Shown: one piece after another, positions 13,608-25,624 of the stretch
Numbering within the stretch: the first letter of the stretch is position 1
Layout: every line of letters begins with the position of its first letter
Assembly (NCBI GenBank): GCA_047495785.1
Contig: JBLDXI010000012.1
Coordinates: forward strand, 372,001 to 436,000
DNA from: Lepidodermella squamata
Lineage: Eukaryota > Gastrotricha
Direction: 5' to 3'
DNA length: 64,000 nucleotides
Notes under the pieces: model-generated
Database searches by the model: none
Told to the model about the DNA's origin: nothing
Seen by the model: only the letters and a program-made list of their open reading frames with translations
Program-made: the position numbers and the translations under genes

Positions 13608-15266
13608 ATGGCCGAGGAAGAGGAAGAAGATTTCAATGACGAGCCTGTTGAAGGTAATTTCCACACGCTTGAAATTCATTTAATTAATCAATTCCAATCA
13701 TTAGATGACGCTGCAGGCGATGGCGACGAAGACGATCTCGACAAGGCAGCTGATGATAAGCCAGAGGGAGATGAGGTATGACTGAAGTCTGCTGTTTGAA
13801 CCCTGCAAAGCTATTTCAATCCAATTGTAGGAAGAAAAAGAGCACGGAGAGGAGGGTAAGGAGAATTCAAATAAATAAACTCCGACATTGCAATTGTTTT
13901 GAACTTTCGCAGAAGAAGAGGAAAAAGAAAAGGACGAAGAAGAGGTGAGTCCCATAGTCAGAGACGAGAGCCACTAAGACTTATTCTTTCGGATTAGAAA
14001 TTTATGCCAGTTCCTCTAACCGAACAATTAGCGGGAAGTTCCTTATCATTACTTTGCAAAATTGGCGATGGATTGGCCCATGCATACGTTAAAATGGAAC
14101 TGCCCAGCAGGTTTGTTGCCAAGGAAGGTGTGAGTTACCAGGCTAATAAAATATATTTCTCGCAGGAATTTGACGGACATCTCCCTGATGCGCAACTTCA
14201 TCCATGTTAGATATGTCAATATTTCAAAGAATAAATTAAAGGACATATCTGCTCTCGGTGGCTTAACACATTTGCTGACTCTGAATGCGTCAGACAATCT
14301 CCTTACGACATGCGCGCTCCCAGACATGCCTTACCTGCAAGTCGCTCAATTCTCCGGAAATCGCATCAGATTTATTGATGGGGTGAATCATCCAATGTTG
14401 GAGCATCTAAATTTGAATGGTACGTGATATTTCTTATGCAATTTCGTCATATTTATTCTTTACTGATGTCACCTCAAGACAACGAAATCACACGGTTTTC
14501 TGGCTTGGATCCCGATAAACTTTTGCGTCTGCACACATTGGAATTACGCGGAAACAAAATCAAGTCTCTAGAGGGCCTCAATCTTCCCAACCTCAGGAAT
14601 TTATGGATTGTAAATTTTATATTTCCTTACGTGGCTTCAACAAACAATTTTCTTCTACTATAGGCGAAAAATAAGCTGGAAAACTTCAAAGGAGTGGACA
14701 AACTTGCCAGTCTTATGACCCTTCATGTCAGAGATAATGAAATCGTGGATTTGGTTGGTTTCACGGAACGCAATGCATCTCTTCAGTATCTGAACTTGCG
14801 AGGAAACAAAGTAAAAGCTAATTGGATAATTATTATAATTTTCATCGAACTCCTGACTACTTGATAAAGGTTCCGGACATGGCTGAAATTAAGAAATTAG
14901 CGCTTCTGCAGTCGCTTAAGGCAATCGTTATGATCGAAAATCCCATAACTGAAGACACTGACTACAGACTGGAAATGTTGGTGCAACTTCGCCGACTAGA
15001 AAGACTCGACAAAGATGAATACACTGAAGATGAACGAGGCGAAGCTGAGGAGGTAAAACAATATAAGCTACGTCATCATATCAATATTTTTAATTGTTAC
15101 TCTTTTGAAGACTGCTGAGACTAGGCGTCAAGAAGAGCTTGAGAAACAGCGGCAAGAAGAAGAAATCAGAGCTATTCGAGAAGCAGCGCTTAGAGAAGCG
15201 GAGGAGGCCCAACAAGGTGGCGGTGTTGCCGACGGCGAAGTTGTGGATGATCCTGCAGCTGAGTAA
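13608..15266 (+). CDS. LRRC23: LRRC23-like radial spoke leucine-rich repeat protein
   Basis: LRRC23 is a head component of radial spoke 3 in motile cilia and sperm flagella. I read ten exons: 13608-13653, 13705-13775, 13831-13855, 13913-13944, 13998-14110, 14166-14419, 14478-14609, 14664-14810, 14870-15052, 15111-15266. The product has a highly acidic N-terminus (Glu/Asp runs) and then LTEQLAGSSLSLLCKIGDG, LAHAYVKMELPSRNLTDI and YVNISKNKLKDIS, which follow vertebrate LRRC23 closely. Seven to eight LRRs continue (LNLNDNEI, LELRGNKIKSLEG, LHVRDNEIVDL, LQYLNLRGNK). An LRR-cap-like segment (TDYRLEMLVQLRRLERLDK) and a charged Glu/Arg coiled-coil tail end the protein. The four small acidic 5' exons are unusual in their number. 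Confidence 0.93.
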
Positions 15267-16420
15267 CTTCGGAGCTTCTTGTATTACTGAATAATTATAT
15301 TGCTATGTCAATTAACTGTGATAAGTTATAGCATAAAACCAGTAAAATAATATCGCACTGTATTCATAGCGGGAATTCTCGTTACCAACCGAGCTGTGAA
15401 TTCAACTTTCAAAATCAAACGCACAAGGTTTTCGAAGTTAGCGATTTACCGTGAAACTTCACATTTCCAATTCATTTGCGAGACAGTCCTTACTCATCAG
15501 GCGCCTCAGGCCATATATAAACTCAGATCTGCGTTAATCTAATGGTTCCGCAATAGAAGGAGCTCGGCCAAGTCCAAGATCGCTTCTTCAGAGTCACAGG
15601 GAAAAAACACAGCCTCTTGCACAGCGCAAGTTTGTTGGATTTATGTGCCACGTCTACAAAATCTGCTCGACGCGATTCAGATTAACTCCGGGCGAGTAAG
15701 AGTGGCGAAAAGACCAATGCGAAATGGGAAATGTGAAAATATAAAATATCGATCTTCTCTCGCCGAGCTCCTATTGAGAAATTGAGCCGTTTATGATAGA
15801 CAACTGCAACACACTTTCGCGGAAAGTGTTTCCTCTCCTACATAAATAAATATGAGCAGAATAAGAGCGTGAGCTGGAGTTTTTTATGTTGGTTTTTATG
15901 TTGGCGATTTTGGCTCATATTAAATCATCCTGCTTTATCCATCAGTTTTGTCATAAATTGTCATCAGTTTTGCTTGGCATTTAGACTTCAGTATGCCTGC
16001 GATCTTTAGAAGCATGTAAAAATCAGATGTCTAGAGTCTAGGGGCAAAAATTGTCGCGTATGATTGGTTGATTGGGCCTGTCTTTGTCCAGAATCCATAA
16101 AATGAAAAATTACTGCGGTTAAATTAGCTCCAGAAATGACCCCAATGTTATTCATAAATAAAGGTACATGTAATTTAATACTGAATTTGCAGTGTATTTA
16201 TTTTGTTGTTTGCCTTCAACTTTAGCGCCAAAAATTGGGGCAGCGTTTTATTTTTGACGCTTATTGTTGGCGCGCGCTTGAAGTTTTGAGCGCGTTCCTA
16301 CGCATTCGGTGAATGACAGACTACATAGGAAACTGCGCGTGCTCTTGATACCGGAAGTATGTTGTGAATGTATGCTTTTATCCTGAGTTTTTGTCTTTTG
16401 CTAGGAGCTATTGTTACATT
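15267..16420. other. Spacer between LRRC23 and MRPL47
   Basis: About 1.15 kb, AT-rich with scattered AATAAA motifs. No coding or RNA gene signal seen. The stretch just before the mL47 ATG (TTTTGCTAG|GAG at 16394-16405) looks like a splice acceptor, suggesting a spliced 5' UTR or a trans-spliced leader. Confidence 0.45.
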
Positions 16421-17273
16421 ATGACCTCCATAGCTACTTCTTTGACGAGGTTTTTTCGGCTGAAACCGGTCTGCTATTCTGTGGTTAACATGAACATCGC
16501 GAAAAGAACTTTTCATAAATCCCAGCCGCGTTACGACTTGGTTGAGTTTTTTGATAATGAGAAAAACTGGGGCGAAGTAGAGGTTAAAACAGGTAGTAAA
16601 TTTGACGATTGTAATTTGGGTATTGTTACATAATTTGCTTAGGTCGGCCTTGGCGGCATGATGAATTGCGCTTGAAAAGCAATACAGATATCCACAAGCT
16701 TTGGTACGTATTGCTCAAAGAAAGAAACATGTTGCTCACCATGGAGCATGAATACAAGAGACGTCTAGAGTTGTTTCCCAGTCCTGAACGCATTTGGAAA
16801 GTGGAAGAAAGCATGCGAAATATTATGGATATTGTTAGCGAACGTAATCGGGCATACCATCTACTTGAATCGGGCAAAACTGGCGAACCGGAGAAAGAAC
16901 TAGTTCAGAATGAGCTGGGCTTGTTGGTTTGGCGCAGACAGCAGGAGTGGCATGTACCTCAAGCTCTTAACCGGAGTTTTTCGAAAACTGTACGTTTATT
17001 TACCACTTCGCAATATTTAGAAGTTTAAGGTTGCAATTATTTGTTTGCTAGGCCTGGTATGTTCCCATACATAAAGAAATATCTGCCATGCATCGTCTTA
17101 TCCGCGAGAAAGAGCTCGCTAAAAAACGTCGCATGGAGAAGCAGATTACTGCCAGAGCTGCTTTGTTGAAACGTAACTTCCCTGATGCTAGTAATGAGGC
17201 GTGTTTGCAAGCTGCTGAGCGTCAAATCGGGGAACGATATAAACGCGTGTGGGAGGTTGAGCCACCGTTTTGA
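16421..17273 (+). CDS. MRPL47: Mitochondrial large ribosomal subunit protein mL47 (uL29m)
   Basis: Structural protein of the mitochondrial large ribosomal subunit, with an L29-like core. Exons: 16421-16592, 16643-16989, 17052-17273. The start at 16421 gives an Arg/Ser-rich amphipathic presequence (MTSIATSLTRFFRLKPV...) ending near RTFHKSQPRYDL. An in-frame upstream ATG (16364) exists, but a possible splice acceptor lies between the two. The core matches the family: LVEFFDNEKNWGEVEVKTGR, DELRLKSNTDIHKLWYVLL, KERNMLLTMEHEYKRR and RIWKVEESM. The C-terminal half is basic and helical (REKELAKKRRMEKQ). Confidence 0.93.
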
Positions 17274-17430
17274 ATTCCATCCACACACCGCACATAAAGG
17301 GCAAACCTTTTTCATGCTGTGCCGTCAATAAATAGCTTCCTGTTTTTCATTTCAGCTTCTAATATTTACGTTCTACCATTATCTTCGATAGATTTATTAA
17401 ACAAGCTGACTGCCTCCCGACTTTATTTAA

Positions 17431-19001
17431 ATGCTTACTGAATTGTACCTATCATGGTCACTGGTGTTCCTGTATTTGCCTACTATCATCGCGTTTATTT
17501 TTGTCGTTACCTACTGCATTGTCTGGGTTCAGTTCCTGCTTTCGCTGCTCACCAGTATTTTCTATCTCTACCGTAAACCTAATATCACAAATGCGAATGC
17601 TGCGAAACTGCCAGGTGTGTCAATTGTGAAACCACTTATGGGCGTGGACTCTTGTCTCGAAGAAAACCTCGAGAGTCATTTCAAGCTCAAATACGAAGGA
17701 CCTTACGAACTGCTTTTTTGCGTCGAAGACCCGACGGATTCTTCTCTAGATGTTGTTGATCGTCTTCTCAAGAAGTATCCTCACGTGGACTGCCGTATTT
17801 TCAAAGGCCCCACTCAACCTATAGTTAATCCGATGGTTCGCAATATGGTTCAAGGTTACGATGCGGCCAAGTATGATCTCATTTGGATTTGCACTAGTCG
17901 AGTCAAAGGTAAACCCTTATTAGCTTTTTCTAGCCGTCCAGCTTATTTTCTTTTTTTTGTAGTTAACGATGACATTATGAACGATTTGGTGCTAAAACTG
18001 ACTGCTTCGCCTAATATGGAACTGGTTCATCAAATGCCCTACTTTCTTGACACTCCGCCGAGCTGTATGCCCCAGGAGCCTGCTACTCCCCCGCGGCGTT
18101 CTTCGCCGAATCTGGCTCAGAGCCCCCAGCAAACACCTTTCCTTCAGGGTTATCCACTTGCAACATCACTACCAACGTCACCTGTGTCAACAGCTTCGGT
18201 CTTCAGTCATAAAAATGACACTGCCAAACAGCTTTCGGCTTCTAAATCTTGTTCAGTGGGAGCTGCATTGGAGAAGATTTATTTTGGCACGGCTGTTCCT
18301 AGGTCTTACTTTTTCCTGTGGGTGATTGGCCAGAGGTGTTTTACTGGCATGTCTTACGTTTTCCGCAAGTCATCCCTCGATCGTACGGGCGGTCTGGCGT
18401 TCTATGGTCGTTATCTCGCCGAAGATTTCTACATTTGCCAAGCGCTGTGCAAAATTGGTAAGCAGACCATCTCGACATATCCTGCGCTACAAAATGTTGG
18501 CGATACGAGCCTGGTTGCTCTCAAAGATCGTCTCGTAAGGTGGATGCGTCTGCGCATAAGCACTGTTCCAAGCATCAGCATGTACCTTGAGGTTGGTTTT
18601 ATTACTAATAAATGAGTCTCTGTTAAAAAATCTTTTTTTTTCAGCCCATGCAAGAATGCATTCCGTGTGGATTAGCGGTTTCTTGGGCTATCGTTGTGCA
18701 TTTCCAGATGTTGCCATATTTTTCATTTGTTTCTTTCCTACTTCTGCATACCGTTGCTTGGTTCGTGCTCGAGGCGTTTTTGTTCCATTCAATTGCACGC
18801 TGCCGCACTTCGCTCGGCTTCTCCTTCGGCTACATTTTCGCCTGGGCTCTACGCCAGCTTCTGTCTTTATACGTGTATTTCGAGTCCTATCTCAACCCGT
18901 TCACCATCAGGTGGGGGCCGCGAGTTTATCGTATGACCTTTTCTACGGGCGAAGCGACGCTAGTCAGCCGCGATCGCCCTTCAACGCCCGATCAAATTTG
19001 A
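17431..19001 (+). CDS. UGCG: Ceramide glucosyltransferase
   Basis: Golgi membrane GT21 enzyme that transfers glucose from UDP-Glc to ceramide, the first step of glucosylceramide synthesis. Exons 17431-17908, 17963-18591, 18645-19001 give 487 residues (human about 394). An N-terminal TM (LVFLYLPTIIAFIFVVTYCI) precedes PGVSIVKPLMGVD, NLESHFKLKYEGPYELLFCV and EDPTD (D1 motif). YLAEDFYICQAL carries the D3 motif, RLVRWMRLR is the (Q/R)xxRW motif, and hydrophobic C-terminal segments follow. The histidine before MPY (HQMPY) is kept. Two oddities: the D2 position, CDSG in human, reads CTSR here, and a Pro/Ser/Thr-rich insertion of about 75 residues (18050-18260) precedes LEKIYFGTAVPRSYF. Family assignment is firm; activity is uncertain because of the D2 change. 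Confidence 0.9.
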
Positions 19002-20092
19002 TCAAAACCGCGCTATTTTGTTAGTTGTTTTGCAAGCTTTGTGATGTTTGTGAAAATCTCATCGTCTTGTCATTCTCACTGCATGTTGTTTTCCTTTCCT
19101 CTCACTCCGATTCGCATTAATGGCTAACAATTGCACGATTTGATTCTTTTTTCTTAATTAAATTGTGCAATTCGAAGGCCAAATATTGTCACCAAATCGC
19201 GTCTCAATTTTATTCTATCTTTTCGGTTTTTATTAAAAAAATGATACTCAGTCGACTTACTCGATTGAGTTTGGAACAACCTATAACTCTGTTCGTGGTC
19301 CAAAATATTTGACTATTACCTCTTTTACCGGCAATAAGTGACAAGATCTACGTAATTTGCTTTCAGCTGTGCATTTTTCTCAAACTATTATGACGCAATT
19401 GACTTAAGATGACCAATGCAGCTATGCAGCCCTGACCAAGGTATTTTTATTACTGATCTTAACCCAGTGAATCTAATCGTATTTTCATACGCAAAGTAAT
19501 GACCTATCTAGAATCAGTGCGATATAAAACTTTTAATAAATCTAATGGCACAATAACTCATATTTTATTACTCTCACATTTAAAGATGAATCTTGGAGCA
19601 ATGCGTGATTTTCTGGCTTTGTTTTAACGGACTGTGATTGTCTTCCTTAATATTCCTTAAAATGTCGCCGATAAAATAGATAGAGCATTTATCATTTGAT
19701 CTATTCTTTTTAAAACTGAATCAAATCTATATTTCCGTTTTACAGCCGAAACATACCAAAATCACACCTGAAGACGTGTTTCGGGGTGTTTGTGATCACT
19801 CTAGTTGTGGTTTTTTCTACATGTTGTGATCAAATTTTTCGACTCACTTATTATATTATTGGCCACTTGCAGCAGTCAGATTTATTCTTTTTTCTCGGTA
19901 TAAATTATTATCAAATTATTACTATCATTATTATAGTGCATTTGTCTCGTCAAATAATTATTAAATACAGAAATATATGACAGAATGACAGCTATAGATG
20001 TACATGTCTTAATATGAAAAGTAATAAAACGGATTGTTGTTTAAGAACAATTTTGTAAAAAAAATGGGTGTTCTTTTGTGATTTTTTAGGTA
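19002..20092. other. Spacer between UGCG and TRAIP-like gene
   Basis: About 1.1 kb, strongly AT-rich. The short frames have no recognisable homology. The last bases before the next ATG read TTTTTTAGGTAATG, an acceptor-like site three bases from the start codon. Confidence 0.45.
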
Positions 20093-21542
20093 ATGGCAGG
20101 CTTGCCACCTGTCTCGTGTAGTATATGCACTGAATTATTCCTGTTTTCAAACCAACATGAAGCGACGCAGCTGATAGGCGCAGCGCCCTGTGGACACACC
20201 TTCCACCTTAATTGTCTGAACCAATGGCTGGCGGGTGCGTCAACGTGTCCCCAGTGCCGGTAATTATTGCGCTTTTGAATAGCTCGGCTGAAATTACGGT
20301 TACTTGATCTAGAACAGCTACGCGTAAAAAGCAGGCGATTCGACTGTTTTTCGATATTGCGTCGATCGACAGCGATTCCGCAAGTCAAGTTTCTTCGCTG
20401 GCAGATGGAACGATAAATCGGCTGAATGCGAGAGTCAACGAGTTGAACGACCAGCTGCAATCGAAAATTAGTGCGTTGGAAAAAGCTCGCAGTGAAGCTG
20501 GCCGGCTAGCCGAACATCTAGCGTCCTCGAAAGACCTATGCTCGAAGGCGAAATCAGCCCTGGATGAGGAGAAATCGAAAAATAAAATTTTAAGGCACCG
20601 CTTCGAGGAATTGACAGCCAAGTCGGATAAAGTTGACGAGTTGATCAAGCGGAACGAATCAATGGCTCGTAAAATTTCGATGTTGGACGTGCTTCAAAAA
20701 GCGGCGTTAGATGGTAACAATTCGTAAAAAATTTAAAATTTGATAAAAAATCGTTTTTCTCAGAATGTGAAGCTGAAATCGAGAAATTGCTGAATCCTCA
20801 AAGCGGTCATCCAGACATGAAAGAAGTTCTGACGTGGCTTGCTGTAACCAGTCGCGAACTTCGGTCATCTCAAGGCAAGGTTAAGGCCGTAACTGAAGAG
20901 ATGAAAAAACTGCGCGATCGCTTGGCTGCCGAAAAAGTGCGCTGTTCCAACTTATCTGACGAGTTGCGAAAACGCAACGAGGATTTGACTCGGTGTGAGA
21001 ATGAGCTGAAATCAGCCGAGGAGAAGCTGAAAAAGCAGCAGGCAGAGCTTGCTAAGTACCGAAGTGGCGTTGTTGACGACCAAACGCCGTCGAATAGACC
21101 CGTTAAGTCAGCGTCCTCGGCCTGCCGGGACATTTTCGAAAGCCCGGCTGTTCAGAAAATAACGCCCATGTCCAAGCAGGTTGTTGTTGATGAAAATAAT
21201 GACGATGAGTGTTTGATTGTTGAAACTCTGCCGAAGAAAAGCCGGGTGAATGTGTTGGCCGCGGCTAACGTTAAGGAGGCGTCGCCTGTCACGCCCAATT
21301 CCGTTACTGAATTTCGGAAATTGGCTACCAAAGCGTTGCGAGGCGCGACTGAAGCTCCTATGGCGCCGAATTTCGGGGCTAGCGCCTCAGCTGCCCCAGT
21401 TCAGCCAGTCCAGCCACCGCCGACGCGGAAGGGCTACAACGGTTTGGGTGGGCATTCGATGACTTTCACGTTCCCGGTGCCGAGTCAGAAGCCGAAATCC
21501 TTTCTTACTTTTCCCAGCCAACCAACGAAGAGGAAGTTGTGA
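20093..21542 (+). CDS. TRAIP: TRAIP-like RING E3 ubiquitin ligase
   Basis: TRAIP is a nuclear RING ligase that ubiquitinates the replicative helicase at converged forks and acts in mitotic DNA repair. Exons 20093-20259, 20313-20713, 20764-21542 give 448 residues (human 469). The RING domain is N-terminal: CSICTELF, CGHTFHLNCLNQWL, CPQCR. Long coiled coils follow (residues about 80-260), then a basic, disordered C-terminal region. The end, KPKSFLTFPSQPTKRKL, may be a degenerate PCNA-interacting motif followed by a basic cluster; that is only a resemblance. Identification rests on the N-terminal RING followed by a coiled coil and on length, so another RING/coiled-coil ligase remains possible. 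Intron 1 uses the TTGATCTAG acceptor; the next AG downstream would create a stop. Confidence 0.78.
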
Positions 21543-22189
21543 AGATGATGTGCTCAAATTTTTATTGTAGCATGCTTTTTGAAACTTTTATACGCTTGTG
21601 TAATACCGAATTTTTTATCATGGAAATCGGAAATCGGAAATGGAAAATAAATGATTGTAAAATCGAAGGATTCCTGAACTTCAATTGTTTAAGGTTTCGA
21701 ACAATTTCTCAGATTTTGATGGGTCTATCTACATGCTGCAAGAAGGAGGATTTCTAGAGCTTCGACAATCATTAAATTAACTTAAATATAATTTAATTTG
21801 GATGCATCAGTTGGTAAATACATTCCCGGTTTTTCAAGGTTTGGTAGGTTTCTGTTGTCAATGAATCAGTCTTTTTTTGGTTAAACGGTCGACCTCTCGC
21901 GAACGGTCGACCGATTTATAACCAGCCTCAGCTGTCTTGTCCCGAGGCAATTCGTCCCAGGTCAAAATTTTGTCCCATAAACACGAAGATATCTCTACCT
22001 TCTCGAAACCTCCTGTAGTCGCTTTACTTTCATTCGAAGATTGCGATTTGACTAGGATTAAGTGGTTGGTAAACAGGAAAAACCACGCCTCATTCATGTA
22101 AGGTTACACCAGTTTTGTGTGTCAAACGCGTAGTCAAACGCGACATCACACCTCCGTGAGCACATATTTACAGCTAGACAGATAGACGG
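21543..22189. other. Spacer before secreted family member A
   Basis: About 650 bp, no gene seen. A near-palindromic ACGGTCGACC word occurs twice (21885-21910). The promoter of member A lies at the right end. Confidence 0.4.
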
Positions 22190-22197
22190 TATAAAAA
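22190..22197 (+). promoter_or_regulatory. TATA box of secreted family member A
   Basis: TATAAAAA, 70-76 bp upstream of the chosen ATG (22266), a good position for a core promoter with a roughly 40-base leader. Confidence 0.6.
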
Positions 22198-22265
22198 GAG
22201 GCGCAATCTCTTTGAAAGATGAAATCATCAATATCATAACTATATCATCTTATTCAAAATTCAAC

Positions 22266-23008
22266 ATGTTATCCTTTGTTGCTATCGCAATTTTTGGCGT
22301 ACTTGGGGCGTCGGCTCATGGAGGCAAAGGCGGATTCGGCGGTGGTAGCTGGTCATCAGAGGAGAGCGGTTACTACAGCGTTCTAACCAGCACGGTGCAA
22401 ACGTGCCTCGCCACCAAGGTGCAAACCCAGTCGATCGACATTATCATCGACCTGCCTGCCACCAGCCCGTACGGTAAACACGTTGGCCAGTTCATCGAAG
22501 CCGTTAGCACGTCGTTGCCTGCCAACAACGTTTACGTCATTTTCACGAATGGCAATTACCAGACACAGTCACCAGTCCCTGTGTCGAGCTTGTCGACATA
22601 TGCTCCGATGATTACCTCATACTCGAAGCGCCGAACCGTGACGTATAAGCCGACTACGACCGGCACTATGGTTCAAGCCATTCTTAACAACCGCCCGGCT
22701 CGTGAGTTTCAGTTTTGGAATCGAGTGATAAATATTATATCTTCCTGATTTCAGAGCTTCCAACGGCCAAGCCAGCTGGATCAGCAGCCACCCTCTTCAC
22801 AATCATCCTGACCGATTACTCGCAAATGACTCCGATTACTGCCTACCCGACGGGTGATAATGTTGTCATCTACGACCTGAGTGGCAACTTGGCTAATGCT
22901 GCTAAGGGCTACCGCACCCGAAACCTGATCATCCCACAGTCTCTGTACGGTATCGCTCTTACGACGCGTTACCAGATCTGCCAAGCCGCTGGCGGCATTA
23001 CAGCATAA
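22266..23008 (+). CDS. Secreted VWA-like family, member A
   Basis: I do not recognise this as a named gene. Exons 22266-22701 and 22755-23008 give about 229 residues. The second ATG was chosen because it starts a clean signal peptide (MLSFVAIAIFGVLGASA). A short Gly/Ser-rich segment follows, then the family core: TCLAT...SIDIIIDLPATSP, NNVYVIFTNGNYQ, and after the intron LPTAKPA, LFTIILTDYSQ, NVVIYDLSGN, RNLIIPQSL and YQICQAAGG near the C-terminus. The order of strands and the TD motif resemble a von Willebrand A domain with a broken metal site. It is the only plus-strand member and the most divergent in its middle part (Ser/Thr/Tyr-rich instead of the YYLN hairpin). It ends 78 bp from the convergent tetraspanin gene. 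Confidence 0.8.
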
Positions 23009-23086
23009 AAATATCGATTCAATAATGTTTCACCAAATCTACTGCTGGCATTAGAATGACGATTCAAACTCTAATAATTATTTATT

Positions 23087-24096
23087 TTATCTCGGAAAAA
23101 TGCTTTGAAGAGTGCTCTTGTTGTAATTGAGAAGCCGGCTTCCTATTTCGTCTGTAACTTTGCCGCTTTCTTCCCGCTCGTCATCGGCATGGCAGCACAG
23201 CCATAAAGCGAATGATAGAGCACATGCCTGTATTGAGAAATAATTATTGAAATAATATAGACATTTTTCAAAAAAATCAAAAATTATTCTTTTACCCACC
23301 TGTGTGATCGAAATCATAATGAGAAGTGCAAGGGTTGTCGTTAGATGAGGTGACATATACTTGTTCCAAATTTCATCCAAGCACCCCTAATAAAATAAAA
23401 CCTGATTTTTTTCAGAAATCAGAAAATGTTATTCACCTTTGAGCAGCCTGTGGAACCCTCGTTGCATTTCTCGATCGGAGGGTACTGCCTGTCACATGCC
23501 GGCAAATCGTGGATGCCGCAGCAATCGAACTGAATACACCGGAATCAGTTGAATTTCGGCTTGAAAATTTACCGAAGTTTACCTGCTGATAGGCAAATAC
23601 CAAAACGCCTTGATATGTAACCGGCTGCTCCATTTCGGCTTCCATGTAATTTCTCAAAACCTCGATAATCTGTAAATATTGTTAACATAATAATGTAAAA
23701 GAAGCTCGAGTTTCGTGTACTTTGTATTGGCCGAATAAGCCGAAAGCAGTGACTGATGTCGAAACAGTGAAGACTATCAAAGTGAATATGAGAAAAATGG
23801 TCAGGCAGTAGAAACTGGAAAACGCAGCGCCGCAACATCCTATAACTATTGTTAAGCAAAATATTGAACCAAGTGCAATCGAGACAGTTCCGATTGCGTG
23901 GACGATTGTCGCAGCTTCCTTTAGGTAGGCTTGCTTGTTCGCCGACATCCATGAGCCGTAAATCACAAGTAACCCACTCAAAAGCTGCAAATTATAGAAA
24001 CTCTGAATTGATGTTTGAACCATGTTGAACACTCACGAAGCAAAAAATGTTGGTGAATAACATCACATTTCTGATGTGGCAATGGAATGACTTCAT
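23087..24096 (-). CDS. Tetraspanin 1
   Basis: Four-pass membrane protein that organises membrane microdomains. Six exons: 24096-24037, 23984-23721, 23669-23583, 23529-23437, 23386-23300, 23227-23087. All introns are phase 0 and the joined product is 243 residues. TM1 covers VMLFTNIFCFLLSGLLVIYG. TM2 is in VHAIGTVSIALGSIFCLTIV and ends at IGCCGAA. TM3 is FYCLTIFLIFTLIVFTVS and TM4 LTTTLALLIMISITQ. The large extracellular loop has the diagnostic FDCCG plus four more cysteines (ACDRQYPP, KCNEGSTGC, GCLDEIW), six in all. The cytoplasmic tail is short. It lies tail-to-tail with member A and head-to-tail with a second tetraspanin. Confidence 0.92.
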
Positions 24097-24656
24097 CGGA
24101 ACTAGCCAGCTGGCATTATTTTAGGTGTGGAAAAATGGGGTAGGGAAATGGAAGATTTCGATTTTTTTTCATCTTAATTTATATGGAATTTATGCGAAAC
24201 CTAGGGCAATATCATGGGAATAATTTTGAGCAGATGTGGCACGTGTTCTGAGAATCAGCGCTGACCGCAATATTGCGCTCTTCACGATAATAAAAAAATC
24301 GAAGAAAATATAATTTCGACACAACCTTCAGACGGCGTCTATTTTATATATTTTTCCTATTATTTCACGTCATCACAATTAATTAAGGATGAAACCTATT
24401 GAAGAAATGCTCAATAATGATTGGGATCATTTTATTATGAAAAACTGAGCGAAAATAATGGCGACACGGCATCTTTCTCGAAAGTTTTCTGAAAACAATC
24501 AATGCCTTTGATTCTAACGACTAAAAAAGAGTCCTGCTGTAACTGCTTATTTTTTACCGCCAATATGCTGGCGGAAATGGTAAATGACGATAACATGAGC
24601 TTCGAATAAATGCGATATAAAAGAACAGATGATGTTGCGATTGTACGAGTTCTGCA

Positions 24657-25624
24657 TCATGCGCTCCTCTGGGCCACTATGCTGTAGCCTTCTTTACTGC
24701 CTCCTATTTCGCAGCATAGACAAAATGAAAAGCCGATAGCGCACATCTATAGGGGTGAGAAAACTGTTATAGGCATTGTTGTTTTTGGGACTAGAAAATC
24801 TTACGATGACAGCTGAAAGAACCATGAGTATTCCGATGGAACCGTGAATTGTCGGCGCAATGACCTTGTCCCACACCGGTTGGAAACAGCCTGTTAAACA
24901 CCTATTCGAGCCAGATTTGCATATATCGGCCGGTGGGTAATCTGTGTCGCAAGTGGCCATTGGTTCTATTCCACAGCAATTGAACTAAAATTTGGTAAAA
25001 AATTAAGAATTTTTGGGGTTGACGAGTTTCATTAGTTAATCACTCTATTATGAGCTGCTACCATCAGTCCGTCGTAGTCGACTGGCTTTTCGAGTTCTGT
25101 TCTCATGGTCAAGAGGAGAAGTTGTTTGAGCTGTAGGAAATAACAATATTAATCCAACTTTTTCGAAGTTCAGGATAAAAATAGTCTTACAAAGTCTTGC
25201 CAGATCGCTCCCAGCAGTCCAGCGAAGATCGCCGTACATAGCAAGATGACCATAATAAGCATGAACTAATTATCGTAAAAAATGTAATGTCCCATTAATT
25301 GATTGTTGGAAATGTTTTACCGCGAGCAATGCGCCTCGACTTTGGCGAAGCGCGCCGCAGCAGCCAAGGAAAGACGTGATTGAAGTCAGAATGCCGATGC
25401 AAATGAGTGAAGCTCCAACGCCGTGAACTATCATTTTCGCATCTTCCACGATGATATTTGGCTTGCTTATTATGATCCAGGATCCGAAACCAATCAGACC
25501 TATGCCTATCACCTGTTTTCATGCATTCGAATGAAAAAACGAACGAATTTCAATGGCAGTAGTTTACCACGAAGATGATATTAGCCACAATCATCGAGTA
25601 TCTGATGAAGCACTGAGTGAACAT
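24657..25624 (-). CDS. Tetraspanin 2
   Basis: Second tetraspanin in tandem. Exons 25624-25568, 25512-25321, 25265-25191, 25130-25044, 24984-24805, 24746-24657, all phase 0, give 226 residues. TM1 spans MIVANIIFVVIGIGLIGFGSW, TM2 ends with SFLGCCGALRQ, TM3 is FMLIMVILLCTAIFAGLLGA, and TM4 is IHGSIGILMVLSAVI. The large loop has FNCCG and further cysteines (MATCDTDYPPADIC, RCLTGC). The exon layout matches the neighbour except that the intron after the loop cysteines is missing here. Together with strong sequence divergence this points to an old tandem duplication. Confidence 0.92.
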
